A program made the translations under genes and the position numbers. Below are positions 46,501-60,819 of a DNA stretch of 64,000 nucleotides, in pieces. Within the stretch, counting starts at the first letter, position 1; every line of letters begins with the position of its first letter. The stretch comes from Arctopsyche grandis (lineage: Eukaryota; Arthropoda; Insecta; Trichoptera; Hydropsychidae). Under the pieces are notes generated by a model, which was not told the origin of the DNA, made no database searches, and saw nothing but the letters and a program-made list of their open reading frames with translations. The stretch covers positions 16,038,001-16,102,000 of the forward strand of contig NC_135365.1 in the NCBI RefSeq assembly GCF_051622035.1, given 5' to 3'.

Positions 46501-47224
46501 ATGTCTTCCCTGCATTCGGACGAGGACCAGGAAGAGATAAACGTGGACACTGACAGCAGACTATCGGCAGGATGTGACCAATCAGATAGGGAATCGGACC
46601 GAGAGCGTTCCGAGTCGTACAGTCCTCGGATGAGGCACGATGGACATTCGATGTCGCCGGATTTGCACAGGAATCACCTGACCAATTCCCAGACGCATCC
46701 CACGCAAATTTCGCTGCCTTTCAGCATCTCGAGACTTCTAGGGAAATCTTTCGATGATGAAAAGGGACTTGTTAGTGTGGCGAGGCGCGGTGTTAATGAT
46801 CTGATCGACAGGATACAGAGGAGGGATTCCAATGAGGATACGACGGATGAGGAGGGAAGGTTGAGGAGCGATAACGATAATGATAACGAGTCTGATGGTG
46901 CTCGGGAGGAGTATAGAAGAGTCAGGTTTAGTGTGGACAATGAGGGTGATCCGGAAGGGACCAGGGACGAATATAGGAAGTTGAGGGAGAGCGCTGGTGG
47001 ATGTTTGGGTGCTAATTCTGGAGGTGGGAACTTGGGTTATGGTGTCGCAGGAGCAGGACTCGGTGGTGGTGTGTTGCGTGTGCCGGCTCAGCGTGCTTTG
47101 GGAGCTTTGGGAGGATTAGGAGCTTTGGGTCCATTGGGACCTTTACCTTGGGGTTTGCCATTGGATCCTCGCCATGCTGCAGCCGCCGCTTTCGCTCACC
47201 ACGTTGTCAAGGATCGTTTGAATG
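46501..47224 (+). CDS. C15: NK-like homeobox protein, first coding exon, probably C15/clawless (TLX family); partial
   Basis: The exon gives 241 codons plus one base and ends at the donor AATG|GTAATT. The N-terminus is acidic (MSSLHSDEDQEEINVDTDS). LPFSISRLLGK (about residues 75-85) is an engrailed-homology-1 motif, which binds the Groucho co-repressor. An acidic, charged middle region, a Gly/Leu/Pro-rich stretch and poly-Ala follow. The exon closes with VVKDRLNG, which resembles the conserved KDR segment just before the homeodomain in TLX proteins, and the exon break fits. C15 acts in insect distal-leg patterning. The homeodomain itself is not in the window, so the family call rests on these flanking motifs; another NK-cluster member remains possible. 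Kozak context and the upstream CpG island support this ATG. Confidence 0.68.
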
Positions 47225-47992
47225 GTAATTATTTCTATGTAGTTAAATTCACTATGAGATTTTTTTTTAAATAATTTTACATAAAAATTTATATAAGCCG
47301 GTTGTTTTGTTTTTATTTTTATTTTTAGTTGTTAAAACGAAATATTTCATAGAGTAAAGTCAGCAATCAAAAAACTGCATTGCAACTTTTGAACGTGATA
47401 TTTAAAATATATTAACATACATACATAAAACTCGGTTATGCTTCAGATTAGTTTTCAAAAATATTCAATTTAGAAAAGATCTAATTTTATGTATATATAC
47501 AAATATACAGATATGTATATTTAATTAAGGATATTTGATAGTAGAATTTTTAATTCGAAATACTTTTTATTATTATTTACGGTATATGCACATAAGTTTA
47601 ATTGAATCATTTACTTCCATCCGTATTTAATTCAATATGATAAGGATAAGAACAGGTTAATGATATTATTCCAAAACGTATACTATATCTATGTTAGACA
47701 AATTCTTATTAGAATCTCATAAGATGTATCGGAAAAATGAAAGAATAGCATGATTTTCTTTATGTGTACAGCTCTTTATATGTAGTATATACCTACATAG
47801 TGGAATACATTTTTTGTCGATTTAAAAATACTTGTGAAAGGCTGCATAGCCGATGGACGCAAAAGTTTTAATTGTGGCGATGCAAATTTTCCGTCGGAAA
47901 TATGTGTTGATATTATATTTTTATTCAACTATTCAAGTTTCATAAAAATATTTTTAATTAGTTTAAAAATTGATAGACATTAAAAATATACA

Positions 47993-48242
47993 TATGAGCC
48001 GTTATATTTGAAAGTATCATAAGTCCACTTTTCTTCATTTCGAAAAAGATTTCGCAAAACGTTAAATATAATGTTTTGCGTTTAACAATATTTAAAAATA
48101 CTGGTAGACTGTGATACGTTTATTCTGCTTATCCGAGATTCTGGACATATCGAAATAAAAAAAATTATGAAATAAGTCAAACAGAAGGAGTGTTTTGGAA
48201 CTGAAATTGGAATTCCGCCACTTTCAAGTATAACGGCTCATA
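47993..48242. mobile_element. MITE, ATGAGCCGTTATA family, copy 2
   Basis: The best-preserved ends: ATATGAGCCGTTATATTTGA on the left and CAAGTATAACGGCTCATATA on the right. No transposase. Confidence 0.8.
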
Positions 48243-49029
48243 TACATATCTATGTACATATGTAGAAATATATATTACTTTAGAATCCGAAACATGTAGG
48301 TGCTTATAAATTATGCCAAATGTTTCAGTGCTTCAGATTGTTTTATAATTTCAGCTTTTGTACATTTAATGTTTGAAATGAAAAAATAGATACGTATAAT
48401 ATTTATAAATGTATGGTATGAGATATACGAAACGATTAAGCATTAAAAAATATATACAAATACATAAGCAGGAACAATGACGATGTAGTGATGTGTAATC
48501 AAATTTAATGACAGGGATCTGTTTAGTCGTGATTGCCATCGTATCGTGTAATCAATAGTTAATAACGATTCCAATAATAAGCAATTGACGAGTGAAGCTT
48601 TTCAGCTTTAATTTCAAAACGTTTTAACGTTTTGAAATTGCAGTATTATGAGGTTGAGATTGCAATATTATGTATATTTCCGCTTCCTGAAAGTCCAAAA
48701 AAATGATGTTCGTTTCAAATAAATCATAAATAACAAACACAATTTAGAAAAACGTGTTTTTATATAAAGGCATTCCCGTTAAATACTCCGACACATTTTT
48801 TATAGGCAATCTCACGCATAACAGTCAATTAAGATCGGTTTCGAATCATTCACCAAACCTTGACCTTTGAAAAATCGAATTTAACATCATCAATGTTAAA
48901 TTCGATATTAGGTGTGTGATTATATTGAAAATGCAAAAGGTCGACTCGTGATCAAAAAGGCTTCTTAGCCGTTTATACTCATGTATAAATAAATCGCAAT
49001 TTTCTTCGGAGAATGAAGTCAAAATAACT

Positions 49030-49300
49030 TTCATTTACGATGCGTCCTATCGGTTACGGTTACGTTGATGGGGGTGGGTGAGGGAGGATGAGACTTGCGT
49101 GGGGTGGATGGAATGGGGTGGGTAGGTATCACTTTTGAACCACACACCGTCGGCAGTTTAGGGGGACCCATGTGGCTTAATATTTTTTTATGTTGTCGGG
49201 AGTCTGGAGTGGGTGTTAACGTGATGAGAACCACCACCCATCTCTTGTACGGACGGACGGATGGATGAATCGATAAAAAGCGCGCTTCTCTGCTCACTTA
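49030..49300. promoter_or_regulatory. GC-enriched intronic island
   Basis: GGTTACGGTTACGTTGATGG, a G-rich stretch of GGGTGGG repeats and CGGACGGACGGATGGATG. Reverse-strand frames are compositional. Candidate enhancer. Confidence 0.3.
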
Positions 49301-49674
49301 ACATCGCGAAATGTTAACTTTTTTTATGATTTTAAATAATGTCAGTTCTGAAATTTTTAAGGTTCACTTGATCACTAATACGAATCAAGGCACGTTTGTA
49401 ATTCTCATGAATTATATACTATTTATTTCATTCGTGCTTGTCTTTTAATGTAGTAAAGAAGTATTTTATATATACCTACATAGATATGTATGTATAATAT
49501 TATGTGTACATACACACTTAAAACTTAAGTAATTTATTAAATATTTTATCAATCTACCTTTATTTGAATTAATGCTGTTGTTGTAAAGTATGCAGGTTCT
49601 TAGTGATTTATTATTAGTGGAATACTTCTTAGCCTTTTTTTATTATTTTTTAGTAATAATAAAACAACTACCTA

Positions 49675-49921
49675 TATGAGCCGTTGTATTTGTAAGTAGT
49701 GGAATTCCAATTTTCAGTTCCAAAACACTATACTTCATTTACAAATTGTTATCACTTTTTTTCAGTCAATATGTCCAGAATCTCGGAAAAACAGAATAAA
49801 CGTATTATAGGCCACTAGTATTTTTAATTATTGTTAAACGCAAAACATTATATTTAATGTTTTGCGAAGCATTTTTCGAAATGAAGAAAAGTGGACTTTT
49901 AAATACATTTAGCGGCTCATA
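49675..49921. mobile_element. MITE, ATGAGCCGTTATA family, copy 3
   Basis: Left end TATATGAGCCGTTGTATTTG; right end AGCGGCTCATATG. In the same orientation as copy 1 by its interior. Confidence 0.75.
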
Positions 49922-50839
49922 TGTACATACATACATGTACCTATATAAATCTCAATTTATTGAAATTTTATTAAAATAGTGCTAAGAGTGCTTTTCATAA
50001 TGAAATGATTTATTGCGGTATTTATTAAATATATTTGAATGGTTTTTGCAATTTTTTCATATATTATATTTACATTTTTTTTATCTTATATTATTTTTTT
50101 TTTTTTTTGTAAAACAATTTCGAATCAAAATATATTTTTATAAACATAAATATTATGTTTATATTTTAGTCTAAATTCAATATATTATCAACGAAAACAA
50201 TTAAGAATAGCGATCAGGTAGAAAATTTTATAAATAGAGCAACGAATCCAATCTCTCTAATTCGATCACTCTAAAAGAGACATAATTAAAGATAATGAGA
50301 ATTTAAAATTAATTTGGGAAATGTTTGTCTCGTAATACAATCTCTGTTTTGATTGTCATGCATAATTCTAAATGCAATAAGAATACCTAGGAGCGAATCG
50401 ATTGATATATTTTCAATATAGCAATTATATGGAGAATAAATTACAAATATTGAATTACATATTTGTAATGATTTATATAAAATATGGAATTATTAGTAAT
50501 ATTAAATCAACAAATCATACCTGAAAGTTATTCAAATAAAGCTTCTAAAATATTCATTACGATTTTAAAGTGCTTTCTGACATGTGCGAAAAATCGAACA
50601 CAATGCACAAGCCCGCCCTTTGTTTAAAATGTAAATATATACATATAAAGAAACGCTTATTCATATTGCGACATTTGATATGCATCATGAGCGAGCCTAT
50701 TATGTCAAAAAATTTTCATTTGTCACGCCAGTAAATAAAAACAAACGTGACAAACGGAAATTTACGCAGATATCGATTCGCACTTTTTTTTTCACATTCA
50801 AGTATAAAATAAACCGACGTATAAAATAAAATTTGTACA

Positions 50840-51262
50840 AAGAGCTCATTTACACACACGATCCATGTATACGCGGCGGATCTCATATCTCGTCGGGATG
50901 AAAAGCTTTCGCGCTGGGTTTTATTTTACCCGGGTAAGTTTCCCGTGGGAGCGAGCTCGGGTTTTTCTCGGGAAACCGCGGAGAACGCACGTGCGTGTAT
51001 TTAGGCTCGCAGACGGCCAAAATAACAGCGGTTTTATTTGCAAGGCAAGTTAGACCCCCCTCCTTCTCCTTCTCCCCCTCTCCGAACCTACCTCCCCTAT
51101 TTTCGACCCCGCATCCCGACAAAATACGCGCCAAACCCCGCAGGAATACAGGGCGTCGTGCAATATTCAAAGAAAATCGCGTTTCATTTATGGACTCGCA
51201 AAATGGCGGCCGACTTTGCCAAAGAAATGCGCGGATTAATATTCATGGTGTGTGTATGTTAA
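50840..51262. promoter_or_regulatory. GC-enriched intronic island with Pho/YY1-like site
   Basis: It contains TTTTATTTTACCCGGGTAAG, GGGAAACCGCGGAGAACGCA, CAAAATGGCGGCCGAC (a Pho/YY1-type GCCAT core) and TTTTATTTGC. Frames on both strands lack any domain. This is the strongest island in the intron. Confidence 0.35.
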
Positions 51263-52439
51263 TAAAATTTACATACAAATTGCGTTGTGTGTGGATGTAT
51301 CGTTTATGGTTATTGAAAATTCTGCGGTGTAAATGTCGGTTGAGTGTTTTGATTGTTGTATGAAATTGCATAGTTTAAATGCTAATGATAATATTGTTTT
51401 GATTCATTTTTAGAAATTGAATAATGAATTTTAATTTTAAATACACAAAAACCATTAAGAAAACGATTGAAGTCCAATTTTCTTCTATTATTATCAAATA
51501 ATTACAAAAATTTTCATTACGTTATTAAAAAAATTTCATTTATATTACGTATGATTTTGTAACGATGTGTGTATTTATTGTATTTTAAAAGCTTTTATTC
51601 TTTAAAAAAAAATCTAAAAAATAAATCCTTGCACAGGGCCCATTTGCGGGTAGTTACGGCACTTGCTATAGATTCTGAATTATAAATTAGCATTAATCAA
51701 AACGAATAAAATACTGCAATCAATGCAAAAATATAGTCGTATTACAAAATAAGTCAATTGAATTTATCTTTCTCCCGTTTAAACTTATTTTACTATCAAT
51801 CTACTCATAAAAAATGGATGTCAACTTCAATATTTAAGACATAATGTGTTTTTTATATCACTAAGTGGTACGTTTACGACCTACCTGTGTTTCTTATTGC
51901 TGTCAACAATAAAACAACAAAGAAAGTCATCCATTTGGTGTGAACGCACCATAAGATACCTGCACCAAACCGTTTGAAATTCCAATAAGAAAAAATTCGC
52001 TAGAAAACATAAAGATAAACGAACATATGTACGTATGTATAAAAGTATACACCCTACTAGCCTACTGATATTTATCCAAGTAAATTTCGTTTTAGAATAC
52101 AAAGTACTCATCTTCAACACTATTATGCGATCCTATTATTATTAAGTAATGACTTTGCTATAGCTTCATGATGTCATGCGTATTATAACGTCAATTACAT
52201 TAATCTACGGTATATCATCGACGATGTTCATTATTTAGTTAATACCCATATAAGTACACAAACGTGGCTATAATATTGAGTGAAAAAGGCGTTATAGATT
52301 GGAGTCGGGTTCGAGGTTTTGAACCGCAAACAGTCGGCAATGTCGTAAAGCAAATCCGGCCCGTCCAATAAACGCTTCCAAGTTTGATATTGCTCCCAAA
52401 CTCCAAAGTACTTCCACACCGTCAGACATTTATTATGCA

Positions 52440-52960
52440 ATAGCCCTAGCTACACAAAGACGAGGGTGGAGGCTGGGTAGGGGTGGCTGAGAACGCCATA
52501 CAATTTTATATTTTATGATAATCTATAAAAGGCTCTATTCTACGGGCGTGAAAAAAAAAGAGCACCGACAACAGGCGGCTGAACAAACCGAGAGAGCACT
52601 CGACGCAAAATCGTAATTGAAATATTAAAAATTGATTATTAATATGATGGAAGTTGTGGCATTTTTCAAAAAAGGGTTTCCGTAGATCCCTTACGCCGTT
52701 CGAGTGTAGATGTGTACCTACTTGTACATATATTGGAGGGCGGAAACTTTATAAACCGCCCTGTCGTTTCGTATTAAGCAAATCGAAAAGTATGCTAGCC
52801 AAGCGGGCCAAACCCAGGAAACCCGGAGAACTTGGCCAGAAATCACTTAAGGATATTTTACGTTCCCTCGTTCCTGCGAAACGTTTTCATATTTCAAAAC
52901 GGCTTATGAAAAGTATTTCTATCATGCAGCGTTTCTTAATATTTCCCTATTTTATATTAA
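52440..52960. promoter_or_regulatory. GC-enriched intronic island
   Basis: It includes GGAGGGCGGAAACTTTATAA, ACCGCCCTGTCGTTTCG and GGGCCAAACCCAGGAAACCC. A 107-codon frame (52654-52977) crosses it without a recognisable domain. Its basic segment KSMLAKRAKPRKPGELGQKS keeps an exon possible but unsupported. Confidence 0.25.
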
Positions 52961-55900
52961 TCCATCACTTTCGGTAAAGCTAAAATTTTATTATCAAATG
53001 ATTTTTTTTCATAAAAACGCCAGATTTTTCAGTATAATAATTTATAAGGTACTTAGTATCCTCGGCATAATTTATTTATTTACAAATATATAATTATGTA
53101 TTCTGGCTCCTTAGAAAAAATTGTCTATGAACATTTCAGTACCTCAATATAAATAGAGATTTTCTTATATATGTATACGTACATAGATTCTGTACAACTC
53201 TTAAGGAAGCCATTCACTTGGAGATTTTTCTGCAAACAAAATTTGAGCGATTCCTCTGTCGTAGTGATTTCTCAGAAAGCTGATACATATTTATCAACTG
53301 TTACGGCTTTTATTCACAACAAAACTCATACAAACGATTAAATGAAACCATATACATATGTATGTAGTTGTACTAGTTAGATATAATATGTGATGACAAA
53401 GTTTAGTTTTTTGTCAATACAATTCCAAAATTTAATTTGACAAAATAATTTTTTTTCGACAAAAGATTCTCAGAAATGAAGTGAAGAGATTCATCTCTTA
53501 ATATATCCTTCATAGCGTCTGTCGTAGCATCTCTAGCTACGACAAATGTATCCAGAAAACCTACAATAGAGATATTTTTCCATAAATATATCTGCTCATA
53601 TGATCAATTATGGTTTAAATGAAAAATAATACCGATAGATGTAAATAATTGCAATAAAAGTTGCAAAATATAATCTGATAAATCCAAAAGCATTTTTGAA
53701 AAAGTGAATTTGTATTGAAGAATATTAATTTGATCAATTTCATTATACCCATATAAAAAGCTTTAAGGCTTAAGCAAACATCCCGAATACATAATTGTTT
53801 TTATTTTATTCGATGTTATAAGTACATATTTTCTATAATATAAAAACATAAAGAATATATACAAATTGAGATGCGATCTGTGTATGTACGTATGTACATA
53901 TATACATATAAATATGTATATGGAAGATTTGAATCGAGAATTGAGAAAATATTTGAGAACGTTCTCAGCGCGTAAATACATCACAGATATTGAAAACCAT
54001 AAACCGAAGAGGAAAAACAACATCCGGTGGTTTTCCGAACGGAACATTCAATATTGACGTTCGCGGAGAATTTCTCAACGTTCTTTTTAATAATGCCCAC
54101 ACTGCACTGCACGAAAGTACTGCACTTTTTATAATTTTAATTTACACTAGAAACTTAAGTGGGCACACACGAAAGTTTCAAACTACATAGTACGTCGTCG
54201 CCGACGAACAATTTAGATAAATCGCATCGATTGCGCAGACAATGTACGAATTTATATGGCGGCAATAATAATTGCCAACAATGAATTAATGCCACGAACT
54301 ATAATTGTGGTAGACAATCGCTCAACGCTAGACGCTCGTATATATTGAAGTTTCAAAAAAAAACTATAAAATTAGCGTAGTGGGAAATTTCATTACCGTT
54401 GTGAAAAAAATGTACATGGAAATGGTATCCAGTCTTAAAATTCACCTCACTTTTCTATATTAAAAAATGGCTTTCAACGAACGAATGCTTCGAGCTAAAT
54501 GCACGACGTAGTATGCAGTTTGCGTTTCCGAGAGTTTCCTACCATTATGTTGATAGCAAACTGCACAAAAGCCTCACTGTTTTGCATGCCCGCTTTTCCT
54601 TTCGAACTCTTCGCTAAAATCTTTTATACTTCACATGAAAAATAACTAAAGTGCCCAGCTCTACCCTGGATATATTTATCTATTATTATATATATTATGT
54701 ATTTAATAAATAACGTATTGTCATTATAAATAATTGAATAAATAATACATATTTTTTCAAATAAAAATAATTTTTCAAACAAAACAAAATAATGTTACTT
54801 GTAAATATCTAAAAGCATATTGATTATGTATATGTAGTCAGAAGAAAATATTTATAAGCTATTTTACGTTTTAAGTTTACTGTTTTAACCAAGAGACAGT
54901 TTTATTGACAATTTAGATGGCAAGGTTTTTCCAATAATCAAAGAAGCCAAAAAAAAAATTAAATAAATATACAAAAGAATTTGATTTAACTACTCTTCCA
55001 TACAAAAATAAATCGGAACGATTTATATATTAAATATATCATCAAATTCAAACTCAAATATTTTTGGACATTGAATTTGGATTATAGGAAGAAAAGCTGT
55101 ACAAAAATTATTTTGATATTATTGATTTCTTTTTAAAAAAGAACGAAGGTGTAAATTCATGCTTAGTTGATCATCAAACTATCAAAATAGTAAATAGTTA
55201 AATCCATTATATAAACCGGAATGTAAATCTACAGTTTTAAATTTAAAACTACCAATCTTATTGTACCCTAACTTAGACTTAAGCATTGACTACAAAATGT
55301 TCCGTTTTAATTTTTTTAAACATCTCACCTCAGCAGCGCCGAGATGTTTGCCTAAATATAAATATTTATAAATGAAAGTATGACCAATATTTACATCGAT
55401 TGAGGCCAGAACCATACCAAGGAAACGGAACATTTGCCAAGGGCTATTGTTGCTGGCAACAATCTGAAGGGCGCTCGGAGCGTGAGGCAAAATTTTCTTA
55501 TGACGAAAAATACAATATGAACAATAGTTTCATTTAAAATCTTTAGAATTAAGAGGACCGTTACCCATTCACGCAGATAATTTTTTTAAACTGTGTTGTG
55601 ATTTTGTTAACTCAAAGAGAAGCCGAATTCCGACGATTGTGATTTCAGAAAATTATAACTACTTTTTATGAGGATTAAAGCTTATTTGAATACGTTGTTT
55701 ATTGCAAAAATAAAAAATAAAAAATGGAAAGTATACATACATATGTAGTACATCGGATCACTATCATTTGGGTATTTTGAATGTACTGAGCTAGTGGGAT
55801 TTACAAGAACCTTATTCAAGTAAAACCTTAAACAAGCTATATTGCATATTTCTAACAATGCCTAGGCCGAAAGAAACTTCAGCAAATTTAGAATAATCAA

Positions 55901-56389
55901 AAATTATTTGAGATCTGTAAGGATTTGAGCCTTTTGTGAATAGAACATAAATTAGTGAGAGATTTCAAATTTGACGATAACATTTATGAGTTTGCTAATT
56001 AAAAAGCGAAAAAAATAAAACTATAGATGCCTTTTTTATTCAAATTATAAGTATGAGTAGTTGAATTAGTACCACGAATAAATATAATGTTTTATTATAA
56101 ATTTGTGTTTACATTTTTATTGTTTTAAAAAAAGCTTAATTTTGTACAACGCAATTTTAATACAATAAAAAATTTTCATTAAAATTATCTCACTATATAT
56201 ATATATGTATACAAAAAGGGAAGGGTTCTAACATATGTATTTCAAAAGACTCATATTCAACAAGTTAACTGTCAATGAACCGAATACATGAAAAAGCATC
56301 ATATAAAGGGGGTAAAACAAACCTGTGAAAATCTCAAGATAGTTTTCATTGCATGCAATTAATTTTTTAATACCAATCTGCACCGCATG

Positions 56390-56920
56390 TTTGGAAGAGC
56401 AAGTCTCATTTCACCCCTCCAGGTATCCGCATATAAATAATTCCCTCTTCGGGGACCGCGAGGCACACGACGGGGGTCGTCGATGGGGAAGAACCATTTG
56501 TTTATGTGCACCTGAAAAAAAAAACCAATATCGATGAATAAAAAAGCGTTCATTGTAGACTGGATATTTACATGTATAAAAATAATTTTCAATGAATATG
56601 TTACTATCTGAGAAATTATATTTTTAGGATACACGTGTGCGAGCTCACGAAACTGTGAGTACACCATATAAAAGGAACAAAGCCCCGTGCAAAAGTGCGG
56701 CCATGAATCATTTTGAAGTTAATCTTATTACGCGCGTAGGTGGGCCCCTCTCTGCCGCATTAATACAAATGCTTTTGCTTCTGAACAACCCCCCCTCGTC
56801 TCCTACCTATGTTCACTTACCCTCTTTTGCACGAGATGAAGACACCGGGTTCACGTACCCCCTTGTATTTTATATGGAGAAAAAAAAAGAGAAAAATAGT
56901 CGGCGGCTAAGATATGATTT
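56390..56920. promoter_or_regulatory. GC-enriched intronic segments
   Basis: Two patches (56390-56520 and 56640-56880) with CACGACGGGGGTCGTCGATG and TTATTACGCGCGTAGGTGGG. Non-coding by reading frame. Confidence 0.25.
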
Positions 56921-57639
56921 CATCAGAGTAATAAAAGTGCTCTAAGTATAGGATGGAACGAAATCATTTTTACATTTTAAAATTTGTACTCGTACGTTCA
57001 AATTAGTTTAATAATAAATTTGTATTACAGACGGAAAGGAGAAAGGTACAATTCCATTCGTAGATATAAATAACTATTTCTTAGTAATTTTGTTTATTTT
57101 TATTTCAATACCTTATTTCTCAGTAATACATTTCTAAAGGCCTGTTTTAATTTGGCCAGTAAATATGTAGATGATCAGTAAGTTATATTATCGGTCAATG
57201 AGTGCTTGATTATTTTCTGCTTCATTTTTATTTACACATATAGAACACTACTCTCACATATTTTCGTAAAAGTTACTGAATTTTAGTTTGTTGCCATTTC
57301 TAAACAGATTCTTCTCTTCATTTTCTAACGTTTCTACTAATATTGATTCATTTTAAGAATTGCACTCGTTTAAATCTTTATTATATAAACTCCTTTCTCT
57401 TTACAATTCCTGAATCTCTTTACTGTCGAAACTAATTTTACAATCAATATTTTTATAAAGCCTTTTAATACAGTTTGAATGTGTACGTATTTATTTCCTA
57501 TACATTTAAAACCTGCCGAATAGTAAAAGACGCGTCCGTGGGATAATTTTTTTTACATTCTGAATGAGATAATCTATTTGTCTTTTAAAATCAATTGAGA
57601 TATTAATAATTTAAATTTTAGAAAGCACCATCATGGGAA

Positions 57640-58180
57640 CGATTTCGCATGAAAAATAATTTCCATTTCACGTGCGCTTAGTTGTGAGATTCGTAATAAC
57701 GTTGAATGAAAATTATAAATTGAATGAACGTGTCTGAAAGACTCGAGTTAAGTTTAATTGCGCTTTTCGCCTTTGTGATTGGACGAGAGTGCGCTCTGGC
57801 GAACGGAAAAGGGGGTGGCCGAGAAGAAAAGTCGGAAAAATGGCCGTGCTCCAGCTCACGAGATCGCAGATTCTCAAGTCTAAAACACATACCACACCCG
57901 TGTGAATTTCCACCACGATTGCAAATTTGAACGATTCTCATAATTGGTGTTGTATGATTCGATAATTGAATACACTCGTGTATTTTTTTTATCATTAATT
58001 TTTAATCCGAGTCGAATACAAAGCGCAATCTGCGCGCACATTGTAATTATGAACGAATTAAATTATCAGACACAAATGTGCATGGTTCAAATTAGCGTTA
58101 TTTTTTTGGAATTTTCGACGTGTATAATTGGACGTTTTGGAATTGATATGCAGTTGTCGTTGTGCGGATTGAATTCGTTT
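57640..58180. promoter_or_regulatory. GC-enriched intronic island with inverted CCAAT box
   Basis: ATTTCACGTGCGCTTAG (E-box CACGTG), GTGATTGGACGAGAGTGCGC (inverted CCAAT) and CGAACGGAAAAGGGGGTGGC. Candidate enhancer or promoter. Confidence 0.3.
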
Positions 58181-59219
58181 GGATAAAACTTCTTAATTTG
58201 ACTTTTAAATTGTGACGTTGACGTTCGATATACCTACTTTATATACCTATTTCGAGTAAATGATATATCTGTACTCAATTATGTATACTGTTAGCTGAAT
58301 AAGGTTGACACGAATGAGATTAATGTTTTACACAATATGCACTTAAAATCGTTGCGACAAACATGATTCTTGCCTTATCGGTCGTCAATCGTAATAGTAG
58401 GAGAGTCGTTTTAACAATTAAACGATACATTTTCTATTAAACTAACAAATAAAGTTGTACGGATTTATTCACTCGCCTTTGACTATGTAATAATAGGCCA
58501 GTTTTGAAATATCTATAAAATAGTTTAAAACGACATTAAACCTATAATTTGCTTCAAATCCTTATACTATGTATTTATGTATAGTATAAATGTACATAAT
58601 ATGCATCTATGTACATAAATGTACGATTGAAGAAATTTATATAAAATTGAGCTAATCTCACGACATATTTGTCGTATTAAAAAAGTCGAGGTACTCTTTA
58701 ATTTGAAGATTTTATATATTATAAATCGATTATTAGTTCTTTTCTTAGCATAGATATGTATGTATATGCATATATGTTGTTTTTTCTTATAATGGCGTGT
58801 TCTATCTTGTTATTTGCATTAGTAAATAAAAGAGGCATATATATTTTGATTGTACTATAAAATTTCTACTATTTTATTAATGTATGTACACTTGTTTGTT
58901 TCTTATCTATAATATTTAAAAACAGTAGATGTAATTAAAATTATATCTTAATAAGATAAAAGCACTGCACTACTTTTGTAAAGCTATAGTTTCATTAGTT
59001 CGTTCAAAAATATGCATTCATTAAATGAATTTAACATCATTTATTTGTATTTTTAACATTTTATACAAAAAATATAGTGTCGTGATGTAAGTATATAGAA
59101 GAAAAAAGGAAATAACAAACGTTTCGTGGTGTTTTTGTATATAATATATTCACAGATTAAATTGAAACGTATTGTAAAATTTTGAATGACAGATATGAAT
59201 TTGAACTATTGTACATACA

Positions 59220-59480
59220 TATGAGCCGTTATATTTGAAATTGGCGTAAGTCCACTTTTCTTCCATTAAATATGATCTTAGCAAAACATTAAATATAATC
59301 TTTTGTGCTTTACAATATTTAAAAACACTGGTGGCCTGTAATACGTTTATTTTGCTTCTCCGACATTCTGGACATATCGAATAAATGATAAAAATTTGTG
59401 AATTAAGTCAAACAGAAATAGTGTTTTTGGAACTGAAAATTGGACTTCCGCCAATTTCAAACACCTAAACAGGTCATATA
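59220..59480. mobile_element. MITE, ATGAGCCGTTATA family, copy 4
   Basis: Left end CATATGAGCCGTTATATTTG; right end worn (ACAGGTCATATAG). Confidence 0.75.
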
Positions 59481-59639
59481 GTCAAATCGAATCAGCGCTT
59501 ATGATATTTTTTAAACCGTCAAATGAATCCTTTAAAGCTCCCGATTTGAATTATTTCAATTTCAGCACTATAAAGGTGTATAAAATTAAAAAGAAAAATT
59601 GCCATACAAAAACATTGAGAATCTTTGAATGCCGTGAAA

Positions 59640-60070
59640 GCGAGCAGACGAGTCGGTGTAAATTGAAACAGTGTTAAATTAGGGAGCTCTCCCCGTCCGT
59701 GTCTCTCTTCTCGCGCAGATGTAATAATGCGATAGGACGGGTAGATAAGTTCATTGAAGATTCATCCACGGGGGTGGACGAGGTGAAAAACGGTAAGAGG
59801 GGGAGGCAGGGGAAATATGCGGGTAAAAACCACCTCCTTTTACGACCGGAAACGGAAACGTGAACGGGGCAAAACTCTGAAAACGCGCGTCAGCGTTGAA
59901 TGATGCGCGCAATCGGGGCACGCAAGCGCCATATTTATAAGCGGCCGGGTAATTTGTTTCCGGCTCCGGTAAAAAAAAGCGCGAAGCAAATTAGACGATC
60001 AATTGTTAAATAAGACGCTTGGGCCGTCTAAAAATTACCTAAAAAAAAATTACCGGGGCCGAAGTGAATT
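59640..60070. promoter_or_regulatory. GC-enriched intronic island
   Basis: AAAAACCACCTCC, GACCGGAAACGGAAACGTGA, GCGCCATATTTATAAGCGGC and AAGCAAATTAGACGATCAAT. Dense CpG in an AT-rich intron; no coding frame. Confidence 0.35.
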
Positions 60071-60419
60071 CTTCCGAGGTGTTAAAACATTGCACTACAT
60101 ATGTACATATGCTCTGATTTTAAAATTTCATACTGAAAAATTAGTTGGTTTCATCGTTCTTTTGTACCTACCTAATGAAAGTCATCTGAATTAACAACAA
60201 TTTCATTCATGAGAGAACTTCATACAAAATTTCATACAATTTTTCGTACGATTTTGATGCAATACAGCAGACTGACTATTCGTCACGAGACCAACTGATC
60301 ATTGTTATTAATAAGTGAAGTAAAACTAAGAAAATCCTTGTAAAAAGTATCATTATTGCTCTAAGTATGCTAAAATAATCTCGGATAAATCTCAGAAGGA
60401 ATTAAGCCAAATGTAGAAC

Positions 60420-60475
60420 TACATACATATAGGTACATAGGTACATAAGTACATAAATACATACATATGTACATA
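60420..60475. repeat. (TACA)n-type microsatellite
   Basis: An interrupted TACATACATA/GGTACATA run. Similar short runs occur throughout the window. Confidence 0.85.
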
Positions 60476-60819
60476 AACAATACTTAAACGTTGTCTTGAA
60501 CTGCTTCTTGACCATTATTCATTGAAATTATCAATAGTTTTGTTTATTAGGACCATTTATAAGACTAATAACAACATTTCATACACTTTTGACATAATTT
60601 TGATGCAATACGGTGAAGTGATTGTAATTCACCAAGCCAACTAATGATCATTGTGACAAAGCGTCATACTTGCCATATTTCATGATATACATATGTATTT
60701 AAATATTAATTGCCATGCTAGAAAGAAAATAAAAAGAACGTATTTTCGTATCATATTAGTATAAAAAGCGTGTTCTTATGTAAAAAAAAATTCAAAACTT
60801 CATAGATTTCCTAGTAATT

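Noticed and set aside
56637-56945. 102-codon frame in the homeobox intron
   Set aside because: No domain; ends in an A-rich run; no flanking splice signals convincing enough for an exon.
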